Assembly (NCBI RefSeq): GCF_035984415.1
Contig: NZ_CP130721.1
Coordinates: 186,001-250,000 of the forward strand
Length of the DNA stretch: 64,000 nt
Direction: 5' to 3'
Source: Streptomyces sp. NBC_01296
Lineage (GTDB): Bacteria > Actinomycetota > Actinomycetes > Streptomycetales > Streptomycetaceae
Shown: positions 50,412 through 62,900 of the stretch, piece after piece
How the letters are laid out: every line of letters starts with the position of its first letter
Position numbering within the stretch: position 1 is the first letter of the stretch
Made by a program: the position numbers and the translations under genes
Notes under the pieces: generated by a model
What the model saw: the letters and a program-made list of their open reading frames with translations, nothing else
Database searches by the model: none
What the model was told of the DNA's origin: nothing

Positions 50412-51563
50412 GTGAGCGTCACCGCAGCACGAGGCTTCACGGCGGCGGGCATCGCCGCAGGAATCAAGCAGAACGGCAACCGAGACCTGGCTCTCGTCGT
50501 CAACAACGGGCCGCGCTGCGCCGCGGCCGGCGTCTTCACCTCCAACCGGGTGCAGGCCGCCCCCGTCCAGTGGTCCCGGCAGATACTCGCCGACGGCCAG
50601 ATCCGCGCGGTCGTGCTCAACTCCGGCGGCGCCAACGCCTGCACCGGGCCGCAGGGCTTCCAGGACACGTACGCCACCGCCGAGAAGGCCGCCGAGCGGC
50701 TCGGCCTGGACGCGGCGGACGTGGCGGTCTGCTCCACCGGGCTCATCGGCGTGCCGCTGCCCATGGACCGGATCCTGGCCGGCGTCGAGAGCGCCGCCAC
50801 CCGGCTGTCCGCATCCGGCGGCGAGGACGCGGCGGTCGCCGTCATGACCACCGACACGGTGCACAAGACGGCCGCCGTCACCCGCGGCGAGTGGACCGTC
50901 GGCGGCATGGCCAAGGGCGCCGGGATGCTCGCCCCCGGGCTCGCCACCATGCTCGTCGTGCTCACCACGGACGCCGCCCTGGACAGCGCGGTCCTGGACC
51001 GGGCGCTGCGGGACGCCACCCGTTCCACCTTCGACCGGGTCGACTCCGACGGCTGCATGTCCACCAACGACACCGTGCTGCTGCTCTCCTCCGGGGCCTG
51101 CGAAGCCACCCCGGAATACGCCGAGTTCGCCGAAGCCGTCCACACGGTCTGCGCCGACCTGGCGCGGCAGCTCATCGGGGACGCCGAGGGCGCCAGCAAG
51201 GAGATCCGCATCGAGGTCGTGGGCGCCGCGAGCGAGGACGACGCCGTCGAGGTGGGCCGCTCCGTCGCCCGCAACAACCTCCTCAAGTGCGCCATCCACG
51301 GCGAGGACCCCAACTGGGGCCGCGTCCTGTCCGCCATCGGCACCACCGCCGCCGTCTTCGAGCCCGACCGCCTCAACGTCGCCATCAACGGCGTGTGGGT
51401 CTGCAAGAACGGATCGGTGGGCGAGGACCGCACGCTGGTGGACATGACCGGCCGCGAAGTCGGGATCACCGTGGACCTCGCCGCGGGCGCGGACTCCGCC
51501 GTGATCTGGGCCAACGACCTCACCGCCGAGTACGTCCACGAGAACAGCGAATACGCCTCATGA
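50412..51563 (+). CDS. argJ: Ornithine acetyltransferase (bifunctional)
   Basis: 383 residues; transfers acetyl from N-acetylornithine to glutamate, releasing ornithine and recycling the acetyl group. The self-cleavage site is visible as KGAGMLAPGLATMLV, with the Thr of ATML expected to become the beta-chain N-terminus. GTG start 50412 follows AAGGAG. Its presence makes a separate acetylglutamate synthase largely unnecessary and lets the local pathway stop at ornithine. Confidence 0.97.
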   Translation: MSVTAARGFTAAGIAAGIKQNGNRDLALVVNNGPRCAAAGVFTSNRVQAAPVQWSRQILADGQIRAVVLNSGGANACTGPQGFQDTYATAEKAAERLGLDAADVAVCSTGLIGVPLPMDRILAGVESAATRLSASGGEDAAVAVMTTDTVHKTAAVTRGEWTVGGMAKGAGMLAPGLATMLVVLTTDAALDSAVLDRALRDATRSTFDRVDSDGCMSTNDTVLLLSSGACEATPEYAEFAEAVHTVCADLARQLIGDAEGASKEIRIEVVGAASEDDAVEVGRSVARNNLLKCAIHGEDPNWGRVLSAIGTTAAVFEPDRLNVAINGVWVCKNGSVGEDRTLVDMTGREVGITVDLAAGADSAVIWANDLTAEYVHENSEYAS

Positions 51564-51633
51564 GCGCTTCTGCGTCTCATGAGGGCCCCCTGTACGCAGT
51601 GAACAACGACGTGAGCTTCGAGGGAGCGACGGC

Positions 51634-52863
<1,230 letters not shown>

Positions 52864-52882
52864 CCGCCCGCGGGTCCCCGGC

Positions 52883-53908
52883 CTAAGCGAGCACCGCGCC
52901 GGCGGTCACCCGCGGCGCGGTGCTCGCCGTCAGCTCGTTGAAGCGGCACAGCAGTTGGTTCTGTTCCTGTTGCAGCCGCTCGATGCGGCGGTGCAGGCGG
53001 GCGATCTCCTCGCAGAGGGGGAGCACCGCGTCGTCGGCCGTCGCGTCCGTCACCGAGGGCGCCGCCACGGCCCGGGACGGCTCGGCCCGAGGCGGGCCGG
53101 CCGGGCGGGCGCCCGCCGCCGCGGCGAGGGCCGGGTCGTGGTGGAGGATCGCCTCCATCAGACCGCGCAGAGCGGGGCCCGGCTCGACACCGAGTTCGTG
53201 CACCAGGCGGTTGCGCGCCCGTTCGTACACGCGGAGCGCTTCCGCCTGCCGGCCGCAGCGGTACAAGGCGACCATCAGCAGGTCGTAGAACCTCTCCCGC
53301 ACGGGGTGATCGGTGGTGAGCTCCACCAGCTCGCCGGTGATCTCGCCGTGTCGCCCGGTGCGCAGATACGCGTCGTACATCATCTCCAGAGCGGTCAGCC
53401 GGTGTTCCTCGAGCTGGGCCGCCTTGCCCGCGCAGATGTCGCCGAGCACGCTGCCCTCCAGCGCCGGGCCGCGCCACAGCGACAGCGCCCGGCGCAGCAG
53501 CTCACCGGCCCGCCCCGGGTCGCCGGGCAAGATCCGCCGGGCCTCGTCGGCCAGGTGCTGGAAGCGCGAGGCGTCCGTTTCGACGGGGGCGAGCTGCAGG
53601 GTGTAGCCGCGCGAGGTGGTCACGATCCACGGGTGCCGTGCGTGCTGTTCGTGCGGTTCGGCGCCCTGGCTCTGCGGTCCGGACAGCAGCCGGCGCAGCC
53701 GCGCCACATGGAGCTGGAGGGCGTTCGCCGCGTTGGCGGGCGGGTGCTCGCCCCACAGCTCGTCGATGAGCCGCTGTACGGAGACGTTGTGCCCGGCCTT
53801 CACCACCAGTGCGCCCAGCAGTGCACGCTGCTTGGCACCTGTGGGCACGATCCGCAGACCGGTCCGTTCGTCCTGGACTTCCACGAGACCGAGCAGGCGG
53901 AACTCCAT
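52883..53908 (-). CDS. SARP-family transcriptional activator
   Basis: 341 residues. An OmpR-type winged helix occupies about residues 1-95 (FRLLGLVEVQ..PTGAKQRALLGALVV..LIDELWGEHPP..LQLHVARLRRLL), followed by a BTAD helical repeat domain to about 245 (TDASRFQHLADEAR..ERFYDLLMVALYRCGRQAEALRVYERAR..LGVEPGPALRGL). The C-terminal 90 residues are Ala/Pro-rich, then a short coiled-coil-like stretch (CEEIARLHRRIERLQQEQNQL). SARPs bind 11-bp-phased heptamers and recruit polymerase; such arrays occur at 45988 and 55027. It lies 78 bp downstream of the type II thioesterase gene, same strand. Confidence 0.95.
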   Translation of the reverse strand: MEFRLLGLVEVQDERTGLRIVPTGAKQRALLGALVVKAGHNVSVQRLIDELWGEHPPANAANALQLHVARLRRLLSGPQSQGAEPHEQHARHPWIVTTSRGYTLQLAPVETDASRFQHLADEARRILPGDPGRAGELLRRALSLWRGPALEGSVLGDICAGKAAQLEEHRLTALEMMYDAYLRTGRHGEITGELVELTTDHPVRERFYDLLMVALYRCGRQAEALRVYERARNRLVHELGVEPGPALRGLMEAILHHDPALAAAAGARPAGPPRAEPSRAVAAPSVTDATADDAVLPLCEEIARLHRRIERLQQEQNQLLCRFNELTASTAPRVTAGAVLA

Positions 53909-53986
53909 CTCATCCCCTCACACACGCTGGCATCTCAGTCAGTTGCAGGAGTCGGGCGGCCACGCGTCGGCGGTTGACCAAAGGGT

Positions 53987-54736
53987 TCAGGAGGAGCGCA
54001 TCGCGCCCGCCGCGGCGAGCGCAGTGGTCGCGTCCCGTTCGATCTGCCGCAGCAGCGGCCCGGGATCGTCCTGGAAGTAGAAGTGACCGCCTTCGAAGAC
54101 GCGCAGGCCCAGGAACTGCTCGGTGTGCTCTTCCCAGCCGGTCATCCGCGCAGGTGAGGCGGAGTGGTCCTCGCCGCCCGCGTAGGCGGACAGCGCCACG
54201 GGCAGCGGACCGGTGCCGGGAACGGGGCGCCAGGTCTCCACCAGGCGCAGGTCGGCCCGGATGACCGGTTCGAACAGGGCCCACAGGTCGGGGTCGTCGA
54301 AGACCGCGTCGGGTGTGCCGCCGAGCAGCTTCAGTCGGGTCCGCAGCTCGGCGTCGGGCAGCTGGTGGTACCGGCTCTCCGGTCCCGCCGGCTGTGGTGC
54401 GGTCCGTGCGGAGACCCCGATCCACACCGGCAGCGGCAGGCCCCGCTCGACGGCCTGCCGGGTGATCTCGTACGTGAGGAGGGCGCCCATGCTGTGCCCG
54501 AACAGGGCGTAGGGGCTGCCCGTCAGCCCTGGCTCGATGATGCGCAGCAGGTGGTCGGCGAGGCGGCCGGCGTCCGCTATCTGCGGCTGGTCGAGGAGGA
54601 GGCCGTGGCCCGGGGCGTCGAGCAGCGTCACGTCCCACGTGTCCGGCAGTTCGGCGGGCCAGTGGCGGTACAGCAGGTGCGAGCCCCCCGCGTGGTGCAG
54701 GACGAACAGGCGCAAGTCAAGTCGTGTGCCGTCCAA
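53987..54736 (-). CDS. Type II thioesterase
   Basis: About 249 residues; proofreading hydrolase that removes wrong acyl groups from carrier proteins of PKS/NRPS lines. Motifs: LHHAGGSHLLYRHW, DAPGHG, catalytic Ser in GHSMGALLTYE, Asp in YAGGEDH, His in EGGHFYF. The start is taken as TTG 54736 because GGAGGAG sits just upstream of it; the in-frame ATG at 54772 has no RBS. Divergent from mbtH2 across 716 bp of regulatory DNA. Confidence 0.93.
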   Translation of the reverse strand: MDGTRLDLRLFVLHHAGGSHLLYRHWPAELPDTWDVTLLDAPGHGLLLDQPQIADAGRLADHLLRIIEPGLTGSPYALFGHSMGALLTYEITRQAVERGLPLPVWIGVSARTAPQPAGPESRYHQLPDAELRTRLKLLGGTPDAVFDDPDLWALFEPVIRADLRLVETWRPVPGTGPLPVALSAYAGGEDHSASPARMTGWEEHTEQFLGLRVFEGGHFYFQDDPGPLLRQIERDATTALAAAGAMRSS

Positions 54737-55026
54737 CTCTCTCCTCCGATCGGCCGCGCGTCCTCGGACCATAGAGCGCCGGAAGACCGACGGGGCTCGG
54801 GCACCAGCCGGACTCTGCCGCCGGTGCGGCGGCTCTCGAGCGATCCTCAGGGGGCGCGGCGCGGACGCGGGGCGGCAGACTCCGGGGAGAAGGCGTGCGC
54901 CTGTCGGGGAGTGGCCTGAAATCCTGCGCGTGACTGCGGCGAGGTCCGTGCGGATCTCGAGCGGTTCGCCACCGCGAGCGGCGAAGACCGCCCCGAAGGT
55001 ACCCGCCGGCCTCCGTCGCCCGGCCG

Positions 55027-55069
55027 CTCGAGCGGACCTTGACCGGGTCTCAAAAGGGCCGTGGATACA
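55027..55069 (+). promoter_or_regulatory. Triple heptamer array with -10 element, SARP type
   Basis: Heptamers CTCGAGC (55027), CTTGACC (55038) and CTCAAAA (55049) are spaced exactly 11 bp. Eight bases after the last heptamer comes GATACA (55064-55069), a fair -10 hexamer. An 8-bp gap between the final repeat and the -10 is the arrangement reported for SARP-activated promoters. It points rightwards, towards mbtH2 and the NRPS genes. Confidence 0.65.
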
Positions 55070-55360
55070 GTGACGGCAAGTCGGCTACCGGCGACGCGGG
55101 CAGCCAAGCCCGTACGACGACCGCGGCCCGACCCAGACGGCCGCGCTTCCCGCGCCACGGCTCGAACCGGAGCGGACGGCGGACGGGCCGATCGGCTGCC
55201 GTGCGACCTCACCCCAGGAACGTGAGGCAGTCGGTCTCCCAGGAAGCCAGTGGGGTGCAGAGGACGACCGGGAGGTCGGCCGGCCTGCCGCCCTGGTACC
55301 GCTGACGGCCGAGTCCTTACGGTGAAGCGGCAGAACGCCGGGGTCGCCACCGATGCCGGG

Positions 55361-55378
55361 TGTCCTGCCGACCGGACA
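55361..55378. promoter_or_regulatory. TGTCC-N8-GGACA box
   Basis: TGTCC-TGCCGACC-GGACA with perfect half-sites, 75 bp before the mbtH2 start. Confidence 0.72.
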
Positions 55379-55452
55379 GGGCCGATCGGTGAACCCGCGC
55401 CCGGGCCATCCCCAACTCCGAGTCACCCCATGACAGTTAAGGACGGTGCCAG

Positions 55453-55668
55453 TTGAGCACGAACCCCTTCGACGACGAGAACGGCCGCTTCCAGGTTGTC
55501 GTCAACGACGAGGAGCAGCACTCCCTGTGGCCCGCGTTCGCCGAGGTGCCCGCGGGCTGGCGGGTGGTCTTCGGTGAGGCGGCCAGGTCCGAGTGCCTGC
55601 TGTACGTCGAGCAGAGCTGGACCGATCTGCGCCCCAAGAGCCTGCGCGAGGCCATGGCGGCGGGCTGA
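55453..55668 (+). CDS. MbtH-like protein 2
   Basis: 71 residues, with the same signature blocks as the first MbtH protein (NPFDDENGRF, VVNDEEQHSLWPAF, VPAGWRVVFGE, WTDLRPKSLREAM). It starts with TTG 55453 after AAGGA at 55439. First gene of the forward NRPS transcript, so it probably serves the discrete A domain and the C-A-PCP-E synthetase. Confidence 0.96.
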   Translation: MSTNPFDDENGRFQVVVNDEEQHSLWPAFAEVPAGWRVVFGEAARSECLLYVEQSWTDLRPKSLREAMAAG

Positions 55669-55777
55669 GCGCCGCTCGGATGCTCGTAGGTCGACCGCAG
55701 TGGAACGACAGTGACCGCCACCCGGGTGCTCGCTCGAGCGACCGGTGTACGCCCAGGCAAGCACTCTGAGTGGGGAG

Positions 55778-56509
55778 ATGAAGGTTGTGAGCGGCGCTGT
55801 GAGGACCGTCAGCAGATACAAGGCGGGGCCGGTGGGCAACAGCGGTGAGCCCGCGCAACGCGATGCCGTCATGTCGTTCGTGGGTTCGCAGGCAACGGTG
55901 CAGAAGTCGGGGATGGTCTTCCCGCAGAACCTGTCGGAGCGCTCCTGGGAGCAGATCGGGACCAACCTGCGCGAGCTCGTGAACTCCTCCGCCTGGTGGC
56001 TCGCCGACTGGATGAGCTACGGGGAGGCCACCTACGGGTGGCGGCGGTACAAGGAGGCGATCGAGCGCACGGGGCTCGACTACCAGACCTTGCGCAACTA
56101 CGCCTGGGTGGGCCGCCGGTTCGAGCACCACCGCAGGCGGGACAGCCTCAGCTTCGCCCACCACGCCGAGGTGGCCCGCCTGTCGCCGCCGGAGCAGGAC
56201 TACTGGCTGCGCAAGGCCGAGCAGCAGAAGTGGTCGCGCAACGAACTCCGCAGGTCGGTCCGTGCCAGCCTGGCCGTGCAGAGCAGCACGACCGAGGTCC
56301 CCGCGGGCAGTGGCGACGAGAAGCAAGAGGTACCCCGGCTGGCCGACTCGGCGGCCGCCGAAAAGCGCCGGCAGAAGGTCACCACGCTCACCATAGAGCT
56401 GTCCGCAAGCCAGCTGGAGTACTACTCGAGGACGGCTGCCGCGCACGGTCTGACCGTTGACAAGTGGGTGGCCCAGCTGCTCGAAACGGCCGATCGCCGG
56501 ACCGCCTAG
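55778..56509 (+). CDS. LmbU-family regulator 2
   Basis: About 243 residues, paralogous to the protein at 46897. Shared blocks: SSAWWLADWMSYGEATYGWRRY, GLDYQTLRNYAWVGRRFEHHRRR, LSFAHHAEVARL and DYWLRKAEQQKWSRNELR. It differs in the C-terminal domain (KVTTLTIELSASQLEYYSRTAAAHGLTVDKWVAQLLE), which looks like a ribbon-helix-helix-like segment. Start uncertain: ATG 55778 or GTG 55787, the latter better spaced from GGGGAG. It is embedded in the NRPS transcript behind mbtH2. Confidence 0.87.
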   Translation: MKVVSGAVRTVSRYKAGPVGNSGEPAQRDAVMSFVGSQATVQKSGMVFPQNLSERSWEQIGTNLRELVNSSAWWLADWMSYGEATYGWRRYKEAIERTGLDYQTLRNYAWVGRRFEHHRRRDSLSFAHHAEVARLSPPEQDYWLRKAEQQKWSRNELRRSVRASLAVQSSTTEVPAGSGDEKQEVPRLADSAAAEKRRQKVTTLTIELSASQLEYYSRTAAAHGLTVDKWVAQLLETADRRTA

Positions 56510-56601
56510 AGGCACATCGCCCCACATGCCGGCCGCCCCCCGTTCCCGGGGGTGCGCCGGCGGCTCGTCCGACCGGACACCTCTCACATCGGAGCCAGTT
56601 G

Positions 56602-58185
<1,584 letters not shown>

Positions 58186-58219
58186 TCGACGGACTTTGAT
58201 GACAACCGAGAGGGCTGTG

Positions 58220-58450
58220 ATGATTGCCGACAGTGTGCGCGCCATTTGGTGCCGGGAACTCCAGCGCGACGAAATATCGGTCGACGACGATTTCTTCGCC
58301 CTGGGCGGCCAGTCCCTGATCATGGTCAGGATTCAGGGTGCTTTTATGGACGAGTTGGGCGTCGAGGTCCCGATGGACCAGATGTTCCTCAACTCGACGG
58401 TGGCGTCGGTCTCTGCGTACATCGAATCCCTGGGTGCACCGACCCGGTAG
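58220..58450 (+). CDS. Free-standing peptidyl carrier protein
   Basis: 76 residues (83 if ATG 58199 is used). The phosphopantetheine site is GGQSL in DDDFFALGGQSLIMVR, within the usual four-helix pattern. ATG 58220 is preferred because GAGAGGG precedes it at good spacing. It follows the discrete A domain by 34 bp and precedes an FAD oxidoreductase, a layout typical of on-carrier modification of an amino acid before delivery to the main line. Confidence 0.92.
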   Translation: MIADSVRAIWCRELQRDEISVDDDFFALGGQSLIMVRIQGAFMDELGVEVPMDQMFLNSTVASVSAYIESLGAPTR

Positions 58451-58474
58451 CTGCAGGCGTGGTCGATGCCTTGT

Positions 58475-58496
58475 CGTGTCTCGCCGGCGAGACACG
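58475..58496. promoter_or_regulatory. Perfect 22-bp palindrome, TGTCT-N8-AGACA type
   Basis: A perfect palindrome whose inner 18-mer (58477-58494) is TGTCT-CGCCGGCG-AGACA. It has the same 5-8-5 layout as the TGTCC boxes, with a CGCCGGCG centre. It lies 24 bp after the PCP stop and 190 bp before the FAD enzyme. It could act as an operator, as a terminator hairpin (no T-run), or both. Confidence 0.7.
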
Positions 58497-58683
58497 GCGC
58501 GGCATCGGCGTGTGTTCCCGGCGCTGTTTCTATTTATCCCGCTAGTCCGTATCGGCTAGCATCGAATTTATGCTCTGCAGCGGTTATTCGGTCCGCTGTG
58601 TCGATAGCGCGCTCAATCACAACGGATTTCCGGTTGCTGCCGCGTTGGGTCAAAAACTACCTGGTAAGAGAGGCGGAGGCGCC

Positions 58684-59871
58684 ATGTACGACGTGATTGT
58701 CGTCGGTGCCCGTTGTGCGGGCTCGCCGACGGCCATGCTATTTGCGCAGCAGGGTTATCGAGTGCTGCTCCTGGAGAAAGCGCGATTCCCTCAGGACACG
58801 CTGTCCTCGCACTACCTGCACATGCAGGGCGTCGCGCTGCTCAACCGGTGGGGACTGCTCGACAAGCTCCGCGAGGCGGGCTGCCGGCCGATCACCAAGC
58901 AGGTCTACGAGGGGCCCGGTGTCCGCATCGAGGGCTTCTCCCTGCCGATGGACGGCCTGACGGCCACGTACGCGCCGCGGCGCTTCGTGCTCGACCCGAT
59001 CCTCGCGGAGGGCGCCGTCGAGGCCGGCGTCGAGTTCCAGGAGGGCTGCGCGGTCAACGACCTGCTGTTCGAGGACGGCCGGGTCGTCGGCGTGCGGTAC
59101 ACCACGCCCGGCGGCGCCGAGGCGACGGAACGGGCCCGCCTGGTCGTCGGCGCGGACGGCATGCGCTCGCTCGTGGCCCGCAAGGTCGGCGCGGAGAACG
59201 TCATCGAGCACCCGCGCCTGACCTGCACCTACTACAGCTACTGGGCCGGGGTCCCCTCGGACTTCGAGCTGTACGAGCAGCCGGGCCGCTGGATCGGCGT
59301 GCTGCCGACCAACAACGACCTCACGCTGCTCATGGCCTACTTCCCGCAGGCCGACTTCGGCGCGGTCCGCAAGGCCGTGGAACCCGCCTACCTCGATGCC
59401 TTCCGTACGACGGCGCCCGAGCTGTGGGAGCGCATGCAGTCGGGCGAGCGCGTGGAGCAGCTCTACGGCACGGGCCACCAGGACAACTACTTCCGTAAGG
59501 CCTACGGGCCCGGGTGGGCGCTGGTCGGCGACGCGGTGAACCACAAGGACTCCATCACCGCCCGCGGCATCACCGAGGCCTTCGTCCAGGCCCAGAACCT
59601 CACCGATTTCATCGGGGACGGCCTGCACGACGACGCCAAGCTCAAGTCGGCGCTGCGGCGCTACGAGAACGAGCTGAGCAACGAAGCCCTCAACCACTAC
59701 CAGGGCGCGCTCAACGTCGCCGAGCTCAAGCCCGAGGGCCGGATCGACATGCTGCGGAAGCTGGTCGGCCACCAGGAGCACATCGACCGGTACTTCTCGA
59801 CGCTGTCGGGGGCGTGCTCCATCGACGACTTCTACAACGACGAACTTTTGACCCTGCTCGACCAGAGCTGA
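58684..59871 (+). CDS. FAD-dependent oxidoreductase, GGR/monooxygenase type
   Basis: 395 residues. FAD-binding motifs: VIVVGARCAGSPTAM with LLLEK near the N-terminus, VGADGMRS (DG motif) about residue 155, and GDAVNHKDSITARGI (GD motif) about 280. Family members are group A flavin monooxygenases, geranylgeranyl reductases and halogenase relatives. The halogenase WxWxIP motif is absent (the site reads GRWIGVLP), so chlorination is unlikely. ATG 58684 follows GGAGGC. Its place behind a discrete A-PCP pair suggests it oxidises a PCP-bound amino acid; the reaction is not determined. Confidence 0.88.
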   Translation: MYDVIVVGARCAGSPTAMLFAQQGYRVLLLEKARFPQDTLSSHYLHMQGVALLNRWGLLDKLREAGCRPITKQVYEGPGVRIEGFSLPMDGLTATYAPRRFVLDPILAEGAVEAGVEFQEGCAVNDLLFEDGRVVGVRYTTPGGAEATERARLVVGADGMRSLVARKVGAENVIEHPRLTCTYYSYWAGVPSDFELYEQPGRWIGVLPTNNDLTLLMAYFPQADFGAVRKAVEPAYLDAFRTTAPELWERMQSGERVEQLYGTGHQDNYFRKAYGPGWALVGDAVNHKDSITARGITEAFVQAQNLTDFIGDGLHDDAKLKSALRRYENELSNEALNHYQGALNVAELKPEGRIDMLRKLVGHQEHIDRYFSTLSGACSIDDFYNDELLTLLDQS

Positions 59872-59911
59872 GTGACGACTTGCTCCCTGGTTCCGCCGAT
59901 TTGGAGAAACA

Positions 59912-62900
59912 ATGATCCCGTTGTCGTTCGCGCAGCGTCGGCTGTGGTTCGTGGACCGGTTCGAAGGCCCTTCGCCGACCTACAACGGCGCTTTCGCCCT
60001 GCGGCTGACCGGTGAGCTGAACGTGGGTGCGCTTCAGACGGCGCTCCGCGATGTCATCGACCGGCACGAAGTCCTCCGCACGGTGATCGTCGAGGGCGAC
60101 GACGGCATCCCGCACCAGGAGGTGCTGGCGTCCGGCCACAAGCCCTTCGAACTGCCGGTCGTCGAGGTCGCGGAGGAGAAGCGGAGGGCGGCGGTCGACG
60201 CGGCTGCCGTCGAGACCTTCGACCTGGCCACCGACGTGCCGATCCGCGCCACGCTGGTGCGGACCGGCACGCTCGACCACACCCTGGTCCTCGTGGTGCA
60301 CCACATCGCCCTGGACGGCGAGTCCCTCGGGCCGCTGCTCCGCGACCTCACCACGGCGTACTCGGCCCGCAAGGACGGCGACGCCCCCGTGTGGGAGCCG
60401 CTCCCGGTGCAGTACGCGGACTACACGCTGTGGCAGCAGGACATGCTCGGCGACGAGTCCGACCCGGACAGCCTGGCGGCCCGGCAGCTGGAGTACTGGC
60501 GCGGGGCCCTGGCCGACATGGTGCAGCCGCTGGCCCTGCCGACGGACCGCCCGCGCCCCAAGATGACGAGCCCCCGCGGCGACCTGGTCAAGTTCCCGAT
60601 CGAGGCCGACCTGCTCCGCGCCGTGGAGAAGGTGGCCGCGGAACAGGACACCACGGTGTCGATGGTCATGCAGTCGGCGCTGGCGGTGCTCCTGCACCAC
60701 CTCGGCTGCGGTGACGACGTACCCCTCGGCGCGCCGATCGCCGGCCGCACCGACGAGGAGCTGCGGGACCTCGTCGGGTTCTTCGTCAACACCTGGGTGC
60801 TGCGCGTCGACCTCTCTGGGAACCCGAGCTTCCTCCAGCTGCTCCAGCGGGTGCGGGACCGGGCCCTTGCCGCGTACGACAACCAGGACATGCCGTTCGA
60901 GCGCCTGGTGGAGCTGCTCAACCCGGACCGGTCCACGGCCTACCACCCGTACTTCCAGGTGATGCTCGCCTGGCAGGAGCCCCTGGGGGACCTGGAGTTC
61001 GCCGGCCTCGGTGTCGAGTCCGAGACGCTCGAGACCGGAACGGCCAAGTTCGACCTGTTCTTCAACATGATCCCGGACGGCGCCGGCGGCGCCGGAGTCC
61101 GTCTGGAGTACGTCACCGACCTGTTCGACAGGGCGACGGTCGAGCGCCTCGCGGACCGCTTCGTGCGCGTGCTGGGCGAGCTCGTGGCCGACTCGGAGCG
61201 CGCCATCGGCGGCATCGACGTGCTCGACGCGGCCGAGCGGGACCTCCTGCTCGTCCGGTTCAACGACAACGCCACCGCGGCGTCCGAGCTGACGGTCCCG
61301 GAGCTGTTCGAGAGCCAGGCGGCCAGGACGCCGGACGCCCCGGCGATCCTGTGCGACGGCCGGACGCTGACCTATCGGGAGCTCGACGACCGGGCGAACG
61401 CCGTCGCGTGGGAGCTGGTCCGGCGCGGTGCCGGGCCGGAGGACCTGGTGGTCCTGGCCCTGCCGCGCACCGAAGACCTCGTCGTCGGCCTGCTCGGCAT
61501 CCTCAAGTCCGGTGCTGGCTACGTGCCGATGGACCCGCAGTACCTCGCCGGACGCGCGCAGACCGTGCTCTCCGAGGCGCGCCCGCGTTTCGTGGTCACC
61601 GACACCGCGACGGCGCAGGACCTGCCGCAGAACGACATGACGAGCATCAACCTCGACCTCCGCGCCGAATGGGACGCGCCCCGGGGGCCGCTGGACAACA
61701 CCGGCCGCATCGCGCCGCTCGGCCCGGACAACCTGGCGTACGTGATGTACACCTCCGGCTCCACGGGCAAGCCGAAGGGCGCGGCGATCACCCACCGCAG
61801 CGTCGTCAACGGCGTGCAGGAGCTGGTGCGCGTCATCGACGCGCCGACCGGCTGGAAGATGCTCGCCGGCACCTCGGTGAACTTCGACGTCTCGGTCTTC
61901 GAGCTGCTGACCACCCTGTCCACCGGCGGCACCGCCGAGGTCGTGCCGAACGCGCTGGCGCTCGCCGAGCGGGACGGCTGGGACGGCCACGTCATCAGTG
62001 GTGTCCCCTCCGTGCTCGGCGAACTCGTGGGCCACCTGCACAAGGCGACCGACGTGCGCACGGTCGTCTTCGCGGGCGACGTGCTCCCGGCCCGACTGGT
62101 GCGCCAGGTCCGCGAGGCCCTGCCCGACGTACAGATCGTGAACTCCTACGGGCAGAGCGAGAGCTTCTACGCCACCACCTTCTCCCTCCCGGCGGCCGAG
62201 GAGTGGGCGGAGAGCGACGTCGCGCCCATCGGCACCCCGCTGGGGAACATGCGCGCCTACGTGCTGGGCCCGGGCCTCGCCCCGGCGGCACAGGGCGTGA
62301 TCGGCGAGCTGTACGTGGTCGGCACCTGCCTCGGCCGCGGCTACCACGACCGCCCGGGCCTGACCGCCGAGCGCTTCGTGGCGAACCCGTTCGCCGCCGG
62401 CGAGCGGATGTACCGCACGGGCGACCTGGCCCGCTGGAACGCACGCGGCGAGCTGGAGTGCGTCGGCCGCGGTGACGGCCAGGTGAAGGTGCGCGGCTTC
62501 CGCATCGAGACCGCCGAGGTGGAAGCGGCGATCACGCAGCACCCCGGTATCAGCGAGGCCGTGGTGATCAGCCGCGAGGTGGGCTCGGACGGGCGCCGGC
62601 TCGTCGCCTACGTGGTGCACACCGGCGAAGGGGCCGTCGGTGACGACGGCGCCGGCGGCATCGGCGACGTGGACGTGCAGGCCGGAGCCTCGTCCGCCGA
62701 GCTGCGCAAGTTCGTCGCGGCACGGCTGCCCGACTACATGGTGCCGTCGGCCTTCGTGGCCGTCAGCCAGCTGCCGCTCGGCCCGACCGGAAAGCTGGAC
62801 CGCTCGGCGCTGCCCGAGCCGGAGTTCCTGGGCGAGGCCTACCGGGAGCCGCGCACCGAGGCCGAGAAGATCATCACCGCCGCGTACGCGGACGTGCTCG

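Larger units (their letters stand above)
54737..55452. promoter_or_regulatory. Long TEII/mbtH2 divergent region
   Basis: 716-bp gap in which no open frame is convincing (candidates are Arg/Pro-rich and lack an RBS). It contains a heptamer pair at 11-bp pitch (CTCGAGC 54835, CTCAGGG 54846), a lone CTCGAGC at 54956, a triple heptamer array (55027-55055) and one TGTCC-N8-GGACA box (55361-55378). The length and motif load suggest complex control of both directions. Confidence 0.6.

Noticed and set aside
54737..54772. ATG at 54772 as the type II thioesterase start
   Set aside because: No RBS upstream, and the extra 12 residues are Arg-rich; TTG 54736 has a strong GGAGGAG.
55039..55305. Forward open frame of 88 codons between the thioesterase and mbtH2
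   Set aside because: Arg/Pro/Ser-rich, no RBS, and it overlaps the promoter-like heptamer array.
56566..56579. CGTCC-GACC-GGACA before the discrete A gene as a regulon box
   Set aside because: The gap is 4 bases, not 8, so the layout differs. It may be a separate motif: CCGACCGGA also occurs at 47724 and inside the box at 55361.
58684..59871. FAD enzyme considered as a halogenase
   Set aside because: No WxWxIP motif; the corresponding area reads GRWIGVLP.
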